This document shows, piece after piece, positions 1 to 10,368 of a DNA stretch of 20,694 nt (positions within the stretch are counted from its first letter, which is position 1; each line of letters begins with the position of its first letter). Source of the stretch: a virus. The notes beneath the pieces were generated by a model. The model saw only the letters and a list, made by a program, of their open reading frames with translations. It was not told where the DNA came from and did not search any database. The stretch spans positions 1 to 20,694 of IMG/VR virus record IMGVR_UViG_3300025759_000892; one strand, given 5' to 3'. The translations under genes and the position numbers were made by a program.

Positions 1-1
1 C

Positions 2-3000
2 GGAAACACCTACTTCGGTTCCACTTACGCCCTACGCAACTTTGCGCAGACAACCAGAACAACGGTTCACCTAGACAAGAAGATCGGCGGTGGCTACAAC
101 TACCCACCAGGGCACAGGCCAGACGCTCTATTCTCTATTACAAAGCGTGGAACAGCCGGCGCAGATCTACTAACAGTATCTAAAGGCAACTTCCAAGACC
201 TTGACATTGCTGAAACTGGCGAGCCCATCGTCACCATCAAACGCCGCTTTGACGATCCTCTCGGAACCGACAACCAGAACCAAAACGGCTACTCAACCGG
301 CAAAAACAGCCTACCGGCTGTCCTTTACAGTTCCTCAGCCGGAACAACCGGTTACAGATCCGAGACTACTGGAATCGAGTTTGCCGGCTTCCACAACGAC
401 TCTTACGGACCAGAATACGATGTTCCGATGCAGGGTCCGTTCTCCGACGCCCATGTCGGCGGTTACAGGCATCGCCACGAAGATCTTACCGGAGATCCTA
501 CTCTAACCTCCTCTACAACCAGAGCCGAGGCTTGGTACAGAAACGGCGCGAACTACTCATCTGCTGACTACAACTTTACAAGACCCTCTGCTTCTCCACA
601 GTACCGCAGAGGCGAAGGTGTCAAGCGCCCACTAAACATCGAAAACATCCAGCACAGGACCGGCTCCAACACGATCCGCATGGGCAACTTCGACAAGCGT
701 TACGAAGTTGTTATGACAAACTCTCGCAGAACAAATAACTCCCAGTTTGTTAAGAACGAGGGCTTCTCTACCGCCTCTGTGACCTCCGATGTTCTCGGCT
801 ATGTCGAAGCCCTTGTGGACTATGCAAAGCCCGTCAGAGCACGCACAGAGCACGTCATCGTCAACCGTTTCTCTGCTCCCGGCGGCCCAGAGACTGCTGG
901 TGACGCACAGGGTGGTGCGGGACTTGATTACGTTTCTTCCGAGTTGAGCCCTTACAACAACCTAAACTACAGAAATCTAACGATCCGCCAGCCTCTCCGC
1001 ACACTCCTTACCGAGCGCTCCGAGCAGTTTGGTCTTCGTTCTGGTTCAGCGGTTTCAGCCCTGGACTACACAAACGTCACGGCAAGTTTCCACAAAATCA
1101 ACAGAAACGGCATAAAGCAGTTGGAGTCAAGTTCTGCCGGCGGCATTGTGACTTCTTCGGTGTTCGACAACTACTATGTCCAGCACATGATCCCGCAGTC
1201 CGACTTCCAATACACTTGGATCACAGCGTCTTATGTCTCCACAGTCGGCGACATCTACGGCTACCTTCCTTACGACGGCTTGGCATCCTCCTCAACGGGG
1301 CTCATTAGCGCAATCAACTTTGTTAGTGGTAGTGAGATCACTATTGCTGGGAGTTTTGTTGATTTTGTCAATACCAACACAATAATTGTCGATCCAATAA
1401 ATACCTCTGATTTTACAACAGGCTATTCACTTCCTACTGATGTTGATGAATATGTTCCTGGGACATCGCTCGGAGCCCAGCGGAGTAAAGTCTTGAATGG
1501 ACTTGTTGCTCACCGTGGAGGAGTATACGGCTACAACACTTGGAAGCAACAGAGGGTTGGCGAAGGCAGGCTCCCACGCTACTTCCGCGAAAACAACATC
1601 TACACCCACACGCCAAAGGTCGGTGAACCAATAACAGTGACGACTCCTGGCGGAACAACAACGGTTCCAGTCAGAAATAGAGCAACCTTGGCTGTCACAC
1701 AGTCCTCTGTCGACGTTGCATTTAGGCCACTTTCCTACAAACTCGTCGTCAAAACGGGCGAAAACGACAGAGGCGAAGACATAAACTCGATCGCAGTTGT
1801 CAAAGCAAGTTTCGGAAACAACCTTGCGTTCTTCGAAGACTCCGACTTCAACGAGGCGATCGGGGCACAAATAGATTTCAGAGACACGCCTTACAGAACT
1901 CTCCTAAACCTCTACGGCAGAAAGAACAACCAAAACTCTTCACTTCCGATCAAGCGTCTTTCAGAACTCCGCTACTCAGAAGTTGTTTACCCATCCAGGG
2001 CAAACATCTACAGAGACATCATCCGAGGTAGAACAAGTTTTGAAAACAACTTCTGGCGTGATGCTCGTGCAGATCGTGTTACCAAGGGTGAGGCGAAGAA
2101 GCCAACAAACGTTGCGCAAGTTACAGTAAGCCAAAGCGCATGGGCATTAGATGCGCACATCAATTTTGTTTCTATTGCAGACACAGTTTTTTCTGGCGGT
2201 TTAGCAAGAAACAACGAAGACGGTTACAAGCCAGGAGAATTGCAAAACCTTTATGTGCACTTCCACGCAGGCACTTCTTCAAACGCTCAGCCAGGCTTGC
2301 TTTATTCCAGAAAACAGATCTATCCCTTAACTAGTGCTGTGGCCCCTGTGTGGGGTATGGAGATTCCAGAGATTGCAGCGTCATCAGATCCAAACCTTTT
2401 GCAGCCGAAATCAATGTTCCGTGGTGAAGCCCTCTGGGAAGCTGCTGCACAAGCCGGTGCTTACGAAGGAACGTCAAGCACATTCGTTTCTTCCGCAGCC
2501 AACCCGTTCTACGACGACTACGAGGCTTACTTTGCCGACATCAGAAGCAAGGGCAAGGACTACTCCATCATTCCAGAGTTCAGGATCTCCGAGCACATTG
2601 ACTTCTACGATGCAAACTCCGACGACTTCCTCAAAGAAAACCAGAAACTATTCTCCATTTTCGGAACACCAACCGCTTCAACAGTTCCGCAGAACAGTTC
2701 AGAGGCTGACTTCTTCAAGGTCTTTACAAACTCAGACTTTATGAAGCATTTTGAACTCATAAAGAACGACCACGAAAGAATCGCAGATCCACACGCCATC
2801 ACCTTGAAGTGCAAGGCAATCAAGAAGTTTGTTCCTTACGACGGCTTCTACCCTGCTGAAAGAACAACGGAGATGGTAGAACAGTTTATTCAAGATTATT
2901 CTGGTTCTGTAAATAAGATCAGCGGCGAAAACTTAGGAGAGGATGCTTCATTGAGAACGGTCTTAAAGCCGCTCTTTGCACCGGGCATTCTTTACAACAC

Positions 3001-5593
3001 TATCAAGTCAGGAATCGCTGTTGATTATCCAATTTTGCAACAAGGGTTAACCCAACAGATCGGCACTAATACTCCAAAAAGAGGAGTGACTTATGATGCA
3101 ACTTCATTCACTGCACAGGTTAATGAATTTATCACATCTGCCTCTTTCGCCATTATGTCAAGCACAAAACCAGAAAGTAGAAATGCCGTTTCTAGAGTAG
3201 TCGACCACTCAAGAGGCTGGGATAAGAGAATCCCATTCGAAGCAATAATTGATCCAGACAACTACCTTGCAAGCGTAAGAGTTGCTGATGACGAACCAAG
3301 CAACTGGGCAAGAATAAGAAGTGTCGTGTCATTTGACGGAACTGGCGGTTCAAAATACAAAAAGATGATTAACAACTTCTTTGCTGAGAGTGTAAATTTC
3401 TTCTTACCAAACGGACAACTTACAACATTAGAGTCTCTACCGCAAAGAGAGTTCAAAACAGTGACTCCTGGAGTGCCATACGGAATGAGAATCAAGATGT
3501 GGCGCTCTATGGACCAGCCACGCCTATTCAGTGGTTCTTGGGGTGATTTTGAGGTTCCACAGAACACTCCAGAGTCTGGTTCTACCGAGTCAAGAGCAGC
3601 AAGAGAAACCTTCACGATGTATAGTCGACCAGGCGCATTTGGTGTTCCGTTGGCGCTCTATGCGAGCGGTAACCACAACTTATGGCCTGGTGCAGACACG
3701 GTTCCAGGCACAAAATATGACTTCTCACCAGCAAATGGAATTTATGGATCACACACACCGCCTTATTATGACGGTGAATGTTGGTTTGACATTATTTTCT
3801 GGCCCCGGGGCGTAGAAACAGCACTAGAGCCCTCTCCACCACAAGTCTTCCAGTTTAAGGCAGATGAAACTGGTGAACAATACAGACCAACTCTAGATGA
3901 GATATTCGCTTCTCCACACGAATCAATTTTTTATGTCAGCGGAACTCAAAACAACAATGTCCCACTCGCCGGCTCTTTTACAAGAAAATGGCGATATGAT
4001 CAGGAAGCTCTTAAAAACATCGCTGGCTCTTCTTACCACGTCAAGTCTTTCACAGGCGGCGCCGCGACGGTTCCATACGTTGGGCCAGCCTCTGGCCCGT
4101 TTATGAACGAGTGGGCAATGCAGCTTGATTCTTGCCTCAACATTTTCCGTAAGAATGCACGAGGAAACAAGTGGTCTATTCAGACAAAATTTGAGACACC
4201 AATGCTCAACTTTAATCACGTCAGTACGGGAAGTAACACGTTGACCGTAACCGATGATGCCGATGCGAATTCTTGTATCCCAAGAGGTATGTGGCACCAG
4301 TTTGGTCGCCTACCACTTGACGGCGAGGGTGTTTATCTACAAATTACTGACATTCCGACGCAATGGCTTGAAACTCACCCAAGCGCTACGCTAGTTCCCG
4401 ATCTGGCTGGAACTATTTCTTCACTAAATAAGAGCCCTTATGTGAACAATGAGTCTGATGTCGCAACATATTTCAACGGCTATACTCTTCCGATCGGAAC
4501 AGTTTCAGATGATGGTTCGTCTACTAGTTACATTAGACCAGAAGTCCAATCTCTTGTAGACATCTGCGGCTTTAGCACCGATCCGGTTAGAATTGGTGAG
4601 ATTCGCGATCGCAAGTTCCTGAGAGAAGCTGTTGTAGCCGTTCCATTCAAGATCGTTGACGGAGAAAGAAAATTCTACAGAACATTTGATCCGAGACGAC
4701 CAGAATCACGCATTTCCGGCAAGAGTTACAGAAACCTTGTTGATGCGATGCAAAGATATGTTTTCCCACCGACATTCGACTTCGTAAACAACCCAGAAGT
4801 CACACCGGTCTCAATGTATGTCTTTGAGTTCAAACACGAACTTACAAAGGACGATCTTTCCAAGATCTGGCAGAACGTCACGCCAAACATTGGCACAGAA
4901 GCACAGGCTTCTTTCGCAACAATAAGCCACGAACTTCTCGCAAACGAACTGCTTGGAGATATTGAAGAGGCCAATGCAGCAACCGCTGCAAACATTCCTT
5001 ACGACGATATGGATAACCAGATCCAGTGGATGGTTTTCAAGGTCAAGCAAAGAGCCCGCAGCGACTATTTTGAGGATGTTGAGAACAAGGGCCGCTCAAT
5101 GCCGTTCTACACCTACAACTGGCCTTACGACTTCTGCTCCCTTGTTGAACTTGCACAACTTGAAGTTTCCATGGACTTCAAGAAAATCCCAGACACAAGA
5201 AAGGTTCGCGCCAAGCGCGTCGATCTACCTGACGAGTTGGCTCTCCTTGACAGAGGCGCAGGAGCAGGCCGCGAAGGTACATTTGTTGGAGATGTAAGTG
5301 TATTCGCAGAAACAAGTCTTCGTCCAGACCTTGAAGGTACTGGTCGTTCTACCGCAACCTTCAACCAGGGCGGCGATGTTGTTGAACGAGGAGGCCCAAC
5401 AATTCTCGGACCAGGAGGCGTTGTGGACGCTGAAACTGCTGCCTCACAAACCGCCGGCGGGATTATGGATACTCTAGAAGGTGGCCGTTCTGGAATAGCA
5501 GGAGTTAGAAACGACACAGTTGGAGGACCACAAGGTCAAGCACCCGGCACAAACAACCTTGGTGGCATAGGCGACCAGGACATAGACGGATAA
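2..5593 (+). CDS. Giant virion structural protein (5'-partial, at least 1863 aa)
   Basis: The reading frame is open from base 2 with no in-frame ATG before 428, and residues before 428 are in the same compositional style, so the true start lies left of the window and the ATG at 428 is internal. The product is rich in Ser, Thr, Asn, Gly and aromatic residues, with few long hydrophobic or heptad-repeat stretches, which suggests a beta-rich surface or tail component and argues against a tape measure protein. Around residues 495-530 of the visible part is a segment HRGGVYGYNTWKQQR followed by RENNIYTHTP that I recall from giant proteins of uncultured phages. The last ~80 residues are Gly/Ala-rich and low in complexity, ending in an acidic tail. 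The gene ends 11 bp before the next structural gene. Exact position in the virion is unknown; virion assignment rests on size, composition and neighbours. Confidence 0.8.
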   Translation, partial: GNTYFGSTYALRNFAQTTRTTVHLDKKIGGGYNYPPGHRPDALFSITKRGTAGADLLTVSKGNFQDLDIAETGEPIVTIKRRFDDPLGTDNQNQNGYSTGKNSLPAVLYSSSAGTTGYRSETTGIEFAGFHNDSYGPEYDVPMQGPFSDAHVGGYRHRHEDLTGDPTLTSSTTRAEAWYRNGANYSSADYNFTRPSASPQYRRGEGVKRPLNIENIQHRTGSNTIRMGNFDKRYEVVMTNSRRTNNSQFVKNEGFSTASVTSDVLGYVEALVDYAKPVRARTEHVIVNRFSAPGGPETAGDAQGGAGLDYVSSELSPYNNLNYRNLTIRQPLRTLLTERSEQFGLRSGSAVSALDYTNVTASFHKINRNGIKQLESSSAGGIVTSSVFDNYYVQHMIPQSDFQYTWITASYVSTVGDIYGYLPYDGLASSSTGLISAINFVSGSEITIAGSFVDFVNTNTIIVDPINTSDFTTGYSLPTDVDEYVPGTSLGAQRSKVLNGLVAHRGGVYGYNTWKQQRVGEGRLPRYFRENNIYTHTPKVGEPITVTTPGGTTTVPVRNRATLAVTQSSVDVAFRPLSYKLVVKTGENDRGEDINSIAVVKASFGNNLAFFEDSDFNEAIGAQIDFRDTPYRTLLNLYGRKNNQNSSLPIKRLSELRYSEVVYPSRANIYRDIIRGRTSFENNFWRDARADRVTKGEAKKPTNVAQVTVSQSAWALDAHINFVSIADTVFSGGLARNNEDGYKPGELQNLYVHFHAGTSSNAQPGLLYSRKQIYPLTSAVAPVWGMEIPEIAASSDPNLLQPKSMFRGEALWEAAAQAGAYEGTSSTFVSSAANPFYDDYEAYFADIRSKGKDYSIIPEFRISEHIDFYDANSDDFLKENQKLFSIFGTPTASTVPQNSSEADFFKVFTNSDFMKHFELIKNDHERIADPHAITLKCKAIKKFVPYDGFYPAERTTEMVEQFIQDYSGSVNKISGENLGEDASLRTVLKPLFAPGILYNTIKSGIAVDYPILQQGLTQQIGTNTPKRGVTYDATSFTAQVNEFITSASFAIMSSTKPESRNAVSRVVDHSRGWDKRIPFEAIIDPDNYLASVRVADDEPSNWARIRSVVSFDGTGGSKYKKMINNFFAESVNFFLPNGQLTTLESLPQREFKTVTPGVPYGMRIKMWRSMDQPRLFSGSWGDFEVPQNTPESGSTESRAARETFTMYSRPGAFGVPLALYASGNHNLWPGADTVPGTKYDFSPANGIYGSHTPPYYDGECWFDIIFWPRGVETALEPSPPQVFQFKADETGEQYRPTLDEIFASPHESIFYVSGTQNNNVPLAGSFTRKWRYDQEALKNIAGSSYHVKSFTGGAATVPYVGPASGPFMNEWAMQLDSCLNIFRKNARGNKWSIQTKFETPMLNFNHVSTGSNTLTVTDDADANSCIPRGMWHQFGRLPLDGEGVYLQITDIPTQWLETHPSATLVPDLAGTISSLNKSPYVNNESDVATYFNGYTLPIGTVSDDGSSTSYIRPEVQSLVDICGFSTDPVRIGEIRDRKFLREAVVAVPFKIVDGERKFYRTFDPRRPESRISGKSYRNLVDAMQRYVFPPTFDFVNNPEVTPVSMYVFEFKHELTKDDLSKIWQNVTPNIGTEAQASFATISHELLANELLGDIEEANAATAANIPYDDMDNQIQWMVFKVKQRARSDYFEDVENKGRSMPFYTYNWPYDFCSLVELAQLEVSMDFKKIPDTRKVRAKRVDLPDELALLDRGAGAGREGTFVGDVSVFAETSLRPDLEGTGRSTATFNQGGDVVERGGPTILGPGGVVDAETAASQTAGGIMDTLEGGRSGIAGVRNDTVGGPQGQAPGTNNLGGIGDQDIDG

Positions 5594-5604
5594 AGGACTA
5601 AAAA

Positions 5605-6642
5605 ATGAAGTTTTTTGACTCAAAAGAAGAAGTTTTAGATGTCCAAATAACCAAGTATGGTCGTCATATGCTCTCACAGGGCAGGTGGAAGCCGACCTAC
5701 TATGCGTTTTTTGACGAAGGCGTTATGTATGACGCAAACTATGCCGGCATTACAACCGAAAATAAGAACTCCGCAGAGTCAAGAATCCAAGAGGACACTC
5801 CTTACCTAACCACGCAAACCAACTTTACGGGCCGTGAAGAATATTTGTTTGATGGTGTGGGCGATATCCAAGACAGGATGAGACTCGGTGTTTATGAAAA
5901 ACTAAATGTTATGCCACAAAGCCTCGGCACAACAACGCTCGAATCAACAAAGACACCCGCCTACAAGATCCGCTTCCTTGAAGGCAGGATCCAGAACCTT
6001 GAAAACTCCCTAACCGGCAATGTTCGCACGGCAAATACAGGTTCATCCACAATAACCAACTATTCCCAGCAACTTCTCAACATCCCACAGATCGATCTTG
6101 ACGTTGAGTTCAAGATCTCCACAGAGGAAGTCGGCTCAACTCCAAAGTTTGAGTTCGATCCAGCACTGACACAGGGCAGGACTTACCCAGACAACTACCA
6201 AGTTTTCGTTGGACCGGATCAACTTCTTTTCATCATCGAAGAAGAGAACGCCTCTTTTGACCACGAGAACTTTGAGATCGAGATCTTCGAAATAAAAGAC
6301 GAAACTGGCAACCTCGGCGAGCCAGTCCTCGAACAACTTTCTTTCATCAAGCCAGTTCAGACAGTTGTTGACAACAAACTTATTGACGAAAGAAGAGCAC
6401 AAATAATGGCAGGTCGTCCAAATGGTCAACTTCCAGAACTGGATCCTACTTACGTTGAATATTTCTTTGATGTCAATGTCGATTCCGAGATCGATCAAAA
6501 CATCATTTGTCGCTCTCTCAAGAAGGTCAAGTCCAAAGACCTATTCAACGACATTGAGGTTAACTGCCCAGACCTTAGAACAGTTATTAACACGAACATT
6601 TACGGCACCGATGCTCTATCCGATAACTGTCCAGATTATTAG
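5605..6642 (+). CDS. Virion structural protein, 345 aa, shares N-terminal domain with gene 12743
   Basis: ATG at 5605 is preceded by AAAGGA (5592-5597) at 7 bp spacing, overlapping the stop codon of the giant gene, so the two are probably co-translated. The N-terminus (residues 9-75) holds the pattern VLDVQITKYGRHMLSQG, then YYAFFDEGVMYD and later TPYLTTQTNF, which can be aligned with residues 10-75 of the protein encoded at 12743. The remainder is acidic and rich in Glu, Asp, Phe and Ile, including EEENASFDHENFEIEIFEIKD near residues 210-230. The last 45 residues carry three cysteines, two of them in NCPD motifs. I know of similar proteins among large uncultured phages but not their exact location. 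Likely a tail, neck or baseplate component; the specific function is not recognised. Confidence 0.75.
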   Translation: MKFFDSKEEVLDVQITKYGRHMLSQGRWKPTYYAFFDEGVMYDANYAGITTENKNSAESRIQEDTPYLTTQTNFTGREEYLFDGVGDIQDRMRLGVYEKLNVMPQSLGTTTLESTKTPAYKIRFLEGRIQNLENSLTGNVRTANTGSSTITNYSQQLLNIPQIDLDVEFKISTEEVGSTPKFEFDPALTQGRTYPDNYQVFVGPDQLLFIIEEENASFDHENFEIEIFEIKDETGNLGEPVLEQLSFIKPVQTVVDNKLIDERRAQIMAGRPNGQLPELDPTYVEYFFDVNVDSEIDQNIICRSLKKVKSKDLFNDIEVNCPDLRTVINTNIYGTDALSDNCPDY

Positions 6643-6648
6643 AAAGAA

Positions 6649-6656
6649 ACTATTTA
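6649..6656 (+). promoter_or_regulatory. Candidate late promoter element ACTATTTA upstream of gene 6676
   Basis: The octamer ACTATTTA lies in the 33-bp gap between genes 5605 and 6676, 27 bp before the ATG. The same octamer occurs in the gap before 12743, before the cluster at 17529 and before 19581. CTAT (6650-6653) could also pair with ATAG (6661-6664). No matching -35 box is apparent, which fits a phage-encoded late sigma factor. The role is inferred from recurrence and position only. Confidence 0.4.
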
Positions 6657-6675
6657 CACCATAGGACACTAATCG

Positions 6676-9600
6676 ATGGCAACAAGAGTAGATTTTTCAA
6701 GCGTATTTGACACTGTTCTCCCAAATGTTTACATTAGGAACGTGTCGCTTGCACACGCAAGTTTGGCCGATCCAAGGCGAGGTGTCGAATACGACGACGA
6801 TCAAAACTACGTCTTCGAAAAGAACGAGTTTGGTAAAAGGTTTTTTCCAAACTTGCCTCCACAAGATGTCCAACTCATAGCAGAGGGCAAGTTTTTAGAA
6901 GTCAAGGCACAGATCGTCATCAAGGACTACTACCGAGACAACCAGAAGAGCCTATGGTTTGAAAATGACGAGGTTCTAAACCTTCTAAAACTCCGCGTCC
7001 TCCTAAGCACCAAGGCACAACTAACAGACGATCTTCGAAATAGAGGTCTTACAGAGAAAAACATTGAAGACTCAAAGGCAGAAGGCGGCCTAAAAGAGCA
7101 GATCATCTCACTCAAAAAAGTCCATAAAACAAGCCTTATGGACTTTCAGAAGCAAGAAATAGACGGGAGAACGGTTTACACTCTTACTTACGATGTTTCT
7201 TTTAAGGTTTACCGTCCAAACCCAAGACATGTTGCTATGTTCGCAGGAACCTTTATGGATCTGAACGAATATGCCAGAACAAGAGAATCACTAGCACAGT
7301 CAAGGAGACGTTTCCTTTATGGCAACTTCGCTGGTCAACTGCTCGTAAATAAAGGCGAACGTCCACTAAACTCAAATGTTTTCATCCAACCTGACGGAAA
7401 AGCCTGGGCTGGACCGGTTCACTTCCAACAAGAAACAAACTCTTTTATGGCCGGTGCTTTCCACAGCAGTCAGCCACATCCCCGCCTCGAAAGAAAGGTT
7501 ATTGGGAACACAACAACGCTTGACTACCGCCTCCTAGACGGAGCAGAGGAAGCAACAACCCTCCTCCGACCCTACACACCACGCAGTCGTCGAAGAAGAA
7601 AGGCTATGTCGAGGCAAGAAGACTTCAAAAAGATTATGAAGTCCGCTTACATTTCAGAGCCAGAATACTCAACAAACCGTTTGGGCGAAGTCTTTATGAC
7701 TTTCCACATAAACTTTGACAAGATCATAAAAGAAAAGACACAGTTTGGCGCCATTGCAGTCAAAGCAGATCCAGATGCTCTAAATGATATTCGAGGTCTA
7801 ACTGAAATAAAAACAGTCAAGGTTTACAGAAACAGGGTAAAGAAAGGTTTCATACCAGGAACGTCAAACCTTGTGGATTTTGAAGACAGAACAGAGCTTA
7901 TTGCCGAAGCCACAGGCGCACAACTAGACGACGGTTTGAGTGTTCCGCTTGAAAAAACAGTCAACTCTTACGACGAAGAAGCAAGAAAGATCACAGTCGG
8001 CCAAATAAGAGAAATAGACTTGCAGTATCGAGGCGCAGTCGGCATTAGAACCTTTGGCGTTTCGGATCTCGAAATGGACAGAAAGACAGACGGCCTCTAT
8101 TCTTATTCAGTTGAGTTTGAGATGGTCGATGGAACAAAGGTCTTTGCGGTGCAAGAGTTGGACAAACTCATCCAGGCCAAGAACCTAATGATCGAATACC
8201 GCGATATGGCCTCCAAACCAGACAACACCGACGAAGAGACTGGTCTATTCACAGACGCTTTCCGCACCAGGGTCAACGAACTTTATGATGAACTCGCCCC
8301 AAGGGAAGCAACTGGCAGAAACAGAAGGGAACGACGCCAGGCAATCCGCCAGAGTTTCGTCAACCTTCCTTGGAATAATGCTGTCGCGGCCTACATTGAT
8401 GTTCTAGGCAACGCAACGGCTTTCAGCAACAGGAACATCGCCGGCCTCTCAACTCTTCTCTATTCGCTTGTCAGGCCCGACACGGGAAGTGTCGAAGGCA
8501 TCAACACAGTGATCGGTCTAATGGAAGCACTCGAAGCAAAAATGTCGAGCGCTCTTGGAAGAAAGGCTGTCCTTGTCAATGAGGTTGATTACGGCGACAG
8601 AACCAGGGCTTACAAAGGAAAACTGCCACAGAGAGATCTATTCATAGAAAAAAGGTTCCAAAAGATTTTCAACAGCAATGTTCAAAAAGATGTTGGTTTT
8701 GACTTCCTTGGAGACCTTGGATCCCGAGAGAACGCGGGACACCTCGAAATAACTGTCCAAGATATAAGAGGTCGTTTCGCAGACGAGAACAGAAAGTATT
8801 TCATCACCTCAGGTCTTGGTGGTGACTCACTCTTGCCAGAGGGACTAACCAAGGGTTTAGATCTGGAACCAAACTTCTTCTCTTTCCTAACACCAGCAAG
8901 AGCAAGGATGGGCAAGGGCGTCTCTCTTTCCACTCTACAAAAAGGAAACTCCATTTTAGACAAGGGCCAGTTTGACGTTATTTCTACAACTCGTCTCGCG
9001 ATGAACCCACGAGCAGCAGCACCGAACAAAAAACTTAACACACCAGCAGATCCGAGCAGCAACATAGGGGAACTCATGCCGCCTGTGAACTTCTCGGTTG
9101 GTTTCAACCCCACGCTTTCAAACTTGTCAGAGGAAGACTACACTATTTCCACAGCGATGTCTCCCATTATGGCTGCTGCCGGCATCTCTATTACGACACC
9201 TACTTTGGCAAATGCAGAGAGGCTTTCTTTCACTGCTCTAGACGGCCAGACAGAAGAAAAAGAAGATGGTGTTGATCCCAAGGAGATTCTAGGCGACAAC
9301 ACGAACTTCTCCATTGACCCCTTGCCCAAGAAGGATGTGGACGAAGAGGAAAATCTAACACCAGAACCAAAGCAGCAGTTCAACGAACTTGAAAAGATCT
9401 TTGTTGGTGCGATGGTCGATTCGGAAGACAGCCTTTTTGATGGCAAGAAGCGGGCAACTATTGAAAAAATCTCAAACCCAAGAAGGATCTTCTCCAAGGA
9501 TTTAGAAGTGGATGATGATTCTACTGCAAAGCAGGCAAGATTCTACAACGGACTTCCAAACCAAATCAAGTCACTTTTCCTAACACAGACACCATTGGCG

Positions 9601-10368
9601 AGAGTTAACTGGGTAGAAAGATACAGACAAACGGGTGAAGATATTCTAACAAGCCCCTCTTTGGCCAACTTCCTCTATTACAACTACAAGCACATAAACC
9701 GCATAGAAGTTCTTGTAGGTTTTGAAAAGGACGATCGAGGCGAACTACAAATCTCCAGACCAAAATATGAAAGACTAACAAGAAGACTTCTACAAGCATC
9801 ACGGACTTTTGCAAGACCTTTATTGTGTCGTATGACACCATATTCTAATGCGAGGCTTGGGATGAGAAAGAGCAAGAAGTTGAGTATGACGGAGTATGAT
9901 GAAAACTTTGTCATCATCCCAGACACCTCGCCGACTACAAACGTCGATGAAATCGCAGCAGAGACAGAGGCAGAAATAGAAGACTTTATTACGGAACTTC
10001 TTCCAGAAGATCCGACAACAACAGAACAGGGCGACGAACTATTTAGAAGTGTCCTTGTCGATCGTTTGACTGAATATTCAGAACTAAACTCAACAGGCAA
10101 GCGCTCCCTGAAGGTCGAGGTCGATAGAAGAATAATGATGGACGAGATCCCACCAGAGTTCCAAACAAACCTAGTTGTCTACCAGCCAAGAAACGTCACA
10201 AGAATCGGAACAAGTTTTGGTGATGATGGACAACCAAGAAGAACAGTCGTGGAAAGCAACGCAAGAGCGGCCTTGCAGCGCAGAGCAACAGGCACACCAG
10301 CAAGAACACAGACAGCACGAACCACGAGAACACCAAGTACAGGCGGAACTAGCGGAGGCGGTTACTGA
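6676..10368 (+). CDS. Large virion structural protein, 1230 aa
   Basis: ATG at 6676 follows an AGGA Shine-Dalgarno (6663-6666) and gives an N-terminus MATRVDFSSVFDTVLPNVYI. The protein is long, charged and without evident membrane segments or signal peptide. A basic cluster RPYTPRSRRRRKAM lies near residues 300-312. A region around residues 445-510 (REIDLQYRGAVGIRTFGVSDLEM, then DGLYSYSVEFEMVDGT) resembles, from memory, segments of giant uncharacterised virion proteins of environmental phages. The last ~40 residues are a low-complexity Arg/Thr/Gly/Ser tail ending in SGGGY, probably disordered. Its stop TGA shares one base with the start of the next gene (10368), so translation is probably coupled. 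Role in tail, baseplate or neck cannot be resolved from the sequence. Confidence 0.75.
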   Translation: MATRVDFSSVFDTVLPNVYIRNVSLAHASLADPRRGVEYDDDQNYVFEKNEFGKRFFPNLPPQDVQLIAEGKFLEVKAQIVIKDYYRDNQKSLWFENDEVLNLLKLRVLLSTKAQLTDDLRNRGLTEKNIEDSKAEGGLKEQIISLKKVHKTSLMDFQKQEIDGRTVYTLTYDVSFKVYRPNPRHVAMFAGTFMDLNEYARTRESLAQSRRRFLYGNFAGQLLVNKGERPLNSNVFIQPDGKAWAGPVHFQQETNSFMAGAFHSSQPHPRLERKVIGNTTTLDYRLLDGAEEATTLLRPYTPRSRRRRKAMSRQEDFKKIMKSAYISEPEYSTNRLGEVFMTFHINFDKIIKEKTQFGAIAVKADPDALNDIRGLTEIKTVKVYRNRVKKGFIPGTSNLVDFEDRTELIAEATGAQLDDGLSVPLEKTVNSYDEEARKITVGQIREIDLQYRGAVGIRTFGVSDLEMDRKTDGLYSYSVEFEMVDGTKVFAVQELDKLIQAKNLMIEYRDMASKPDNTDEETGLFTDAFRTRVNELYDELAPREATGRNRRERRQAIRQSFVNLPWNNAVAAYIDVLGNATAFSNRNIAGLSTLLYSLVRPDTGSVEGINTVIGLMEALEAKMSSALGRKAVLVNEVDYGDRTRAYKGKLPQRDLFIEKRFQKIFNSNVQKDVGFDFLGDLGSRENAGHLEITVQDIRGRFADENRKYFITSGLGGDSLLPEGLTKGLDLEPNFFSFLTPARARMGKGVSLSTLQKGNSILDKGQFDVISTTRLAMNPRAAAPNKKLNTPADPSSNIGELMPPVNFSVGFNPTLSNLSEEDYTISTAMSPIMAAAGISITTPTLANAERLSFTALDGQTEEKEDGVDPKEILGDNTNFSIDPLPKKDVDEEENLTPEPKQQFNELEKIFVGAMVDSEDSLFDGKKRATIEKISNPRRIFSKDLEVDDDSTAKQARFYNGLPNQIKSLFLTQTPLARVNWVERYRQTGEDILTSPSLANFLYYNYKHINRIEVLVGFEKDDRGELQISRPKYERLTRRLLQASRTFARPLLCRMTPYSNARLGMRKSKKLSMTEYDENFVIIPDTSPTTNVDEIAAETEAEIEDFITELLPEDPTTTEQGDELFRSVLVDRLTEYSELNSTGKRSLKVEVDRRIMMDEIPPEFQTNLVVYQPRNVTRIGTSFGDDGQPRRTVVESNARAALQRRATGTPARTQTARTTRTPSTGGTSGGGY

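Noticed and set aside
201-506. Open frame of 101 codons near the left edge
   Set aside because: It lies fully inside the giant structural gene in another frame; the frame from base 2 continues without a stop and has the residue style of the rest of the protein.
5125-5517. Minus-strand open frame of 130 codons opposite the Gly-rich end of the giant gene
   Set aside because: Low-complexity shadow of a GC-biased coding region, with no ribosome-binding site or family resemblance. The same holds for other minus-strand frames, e.g. 8682-9113 and 18893-19375.
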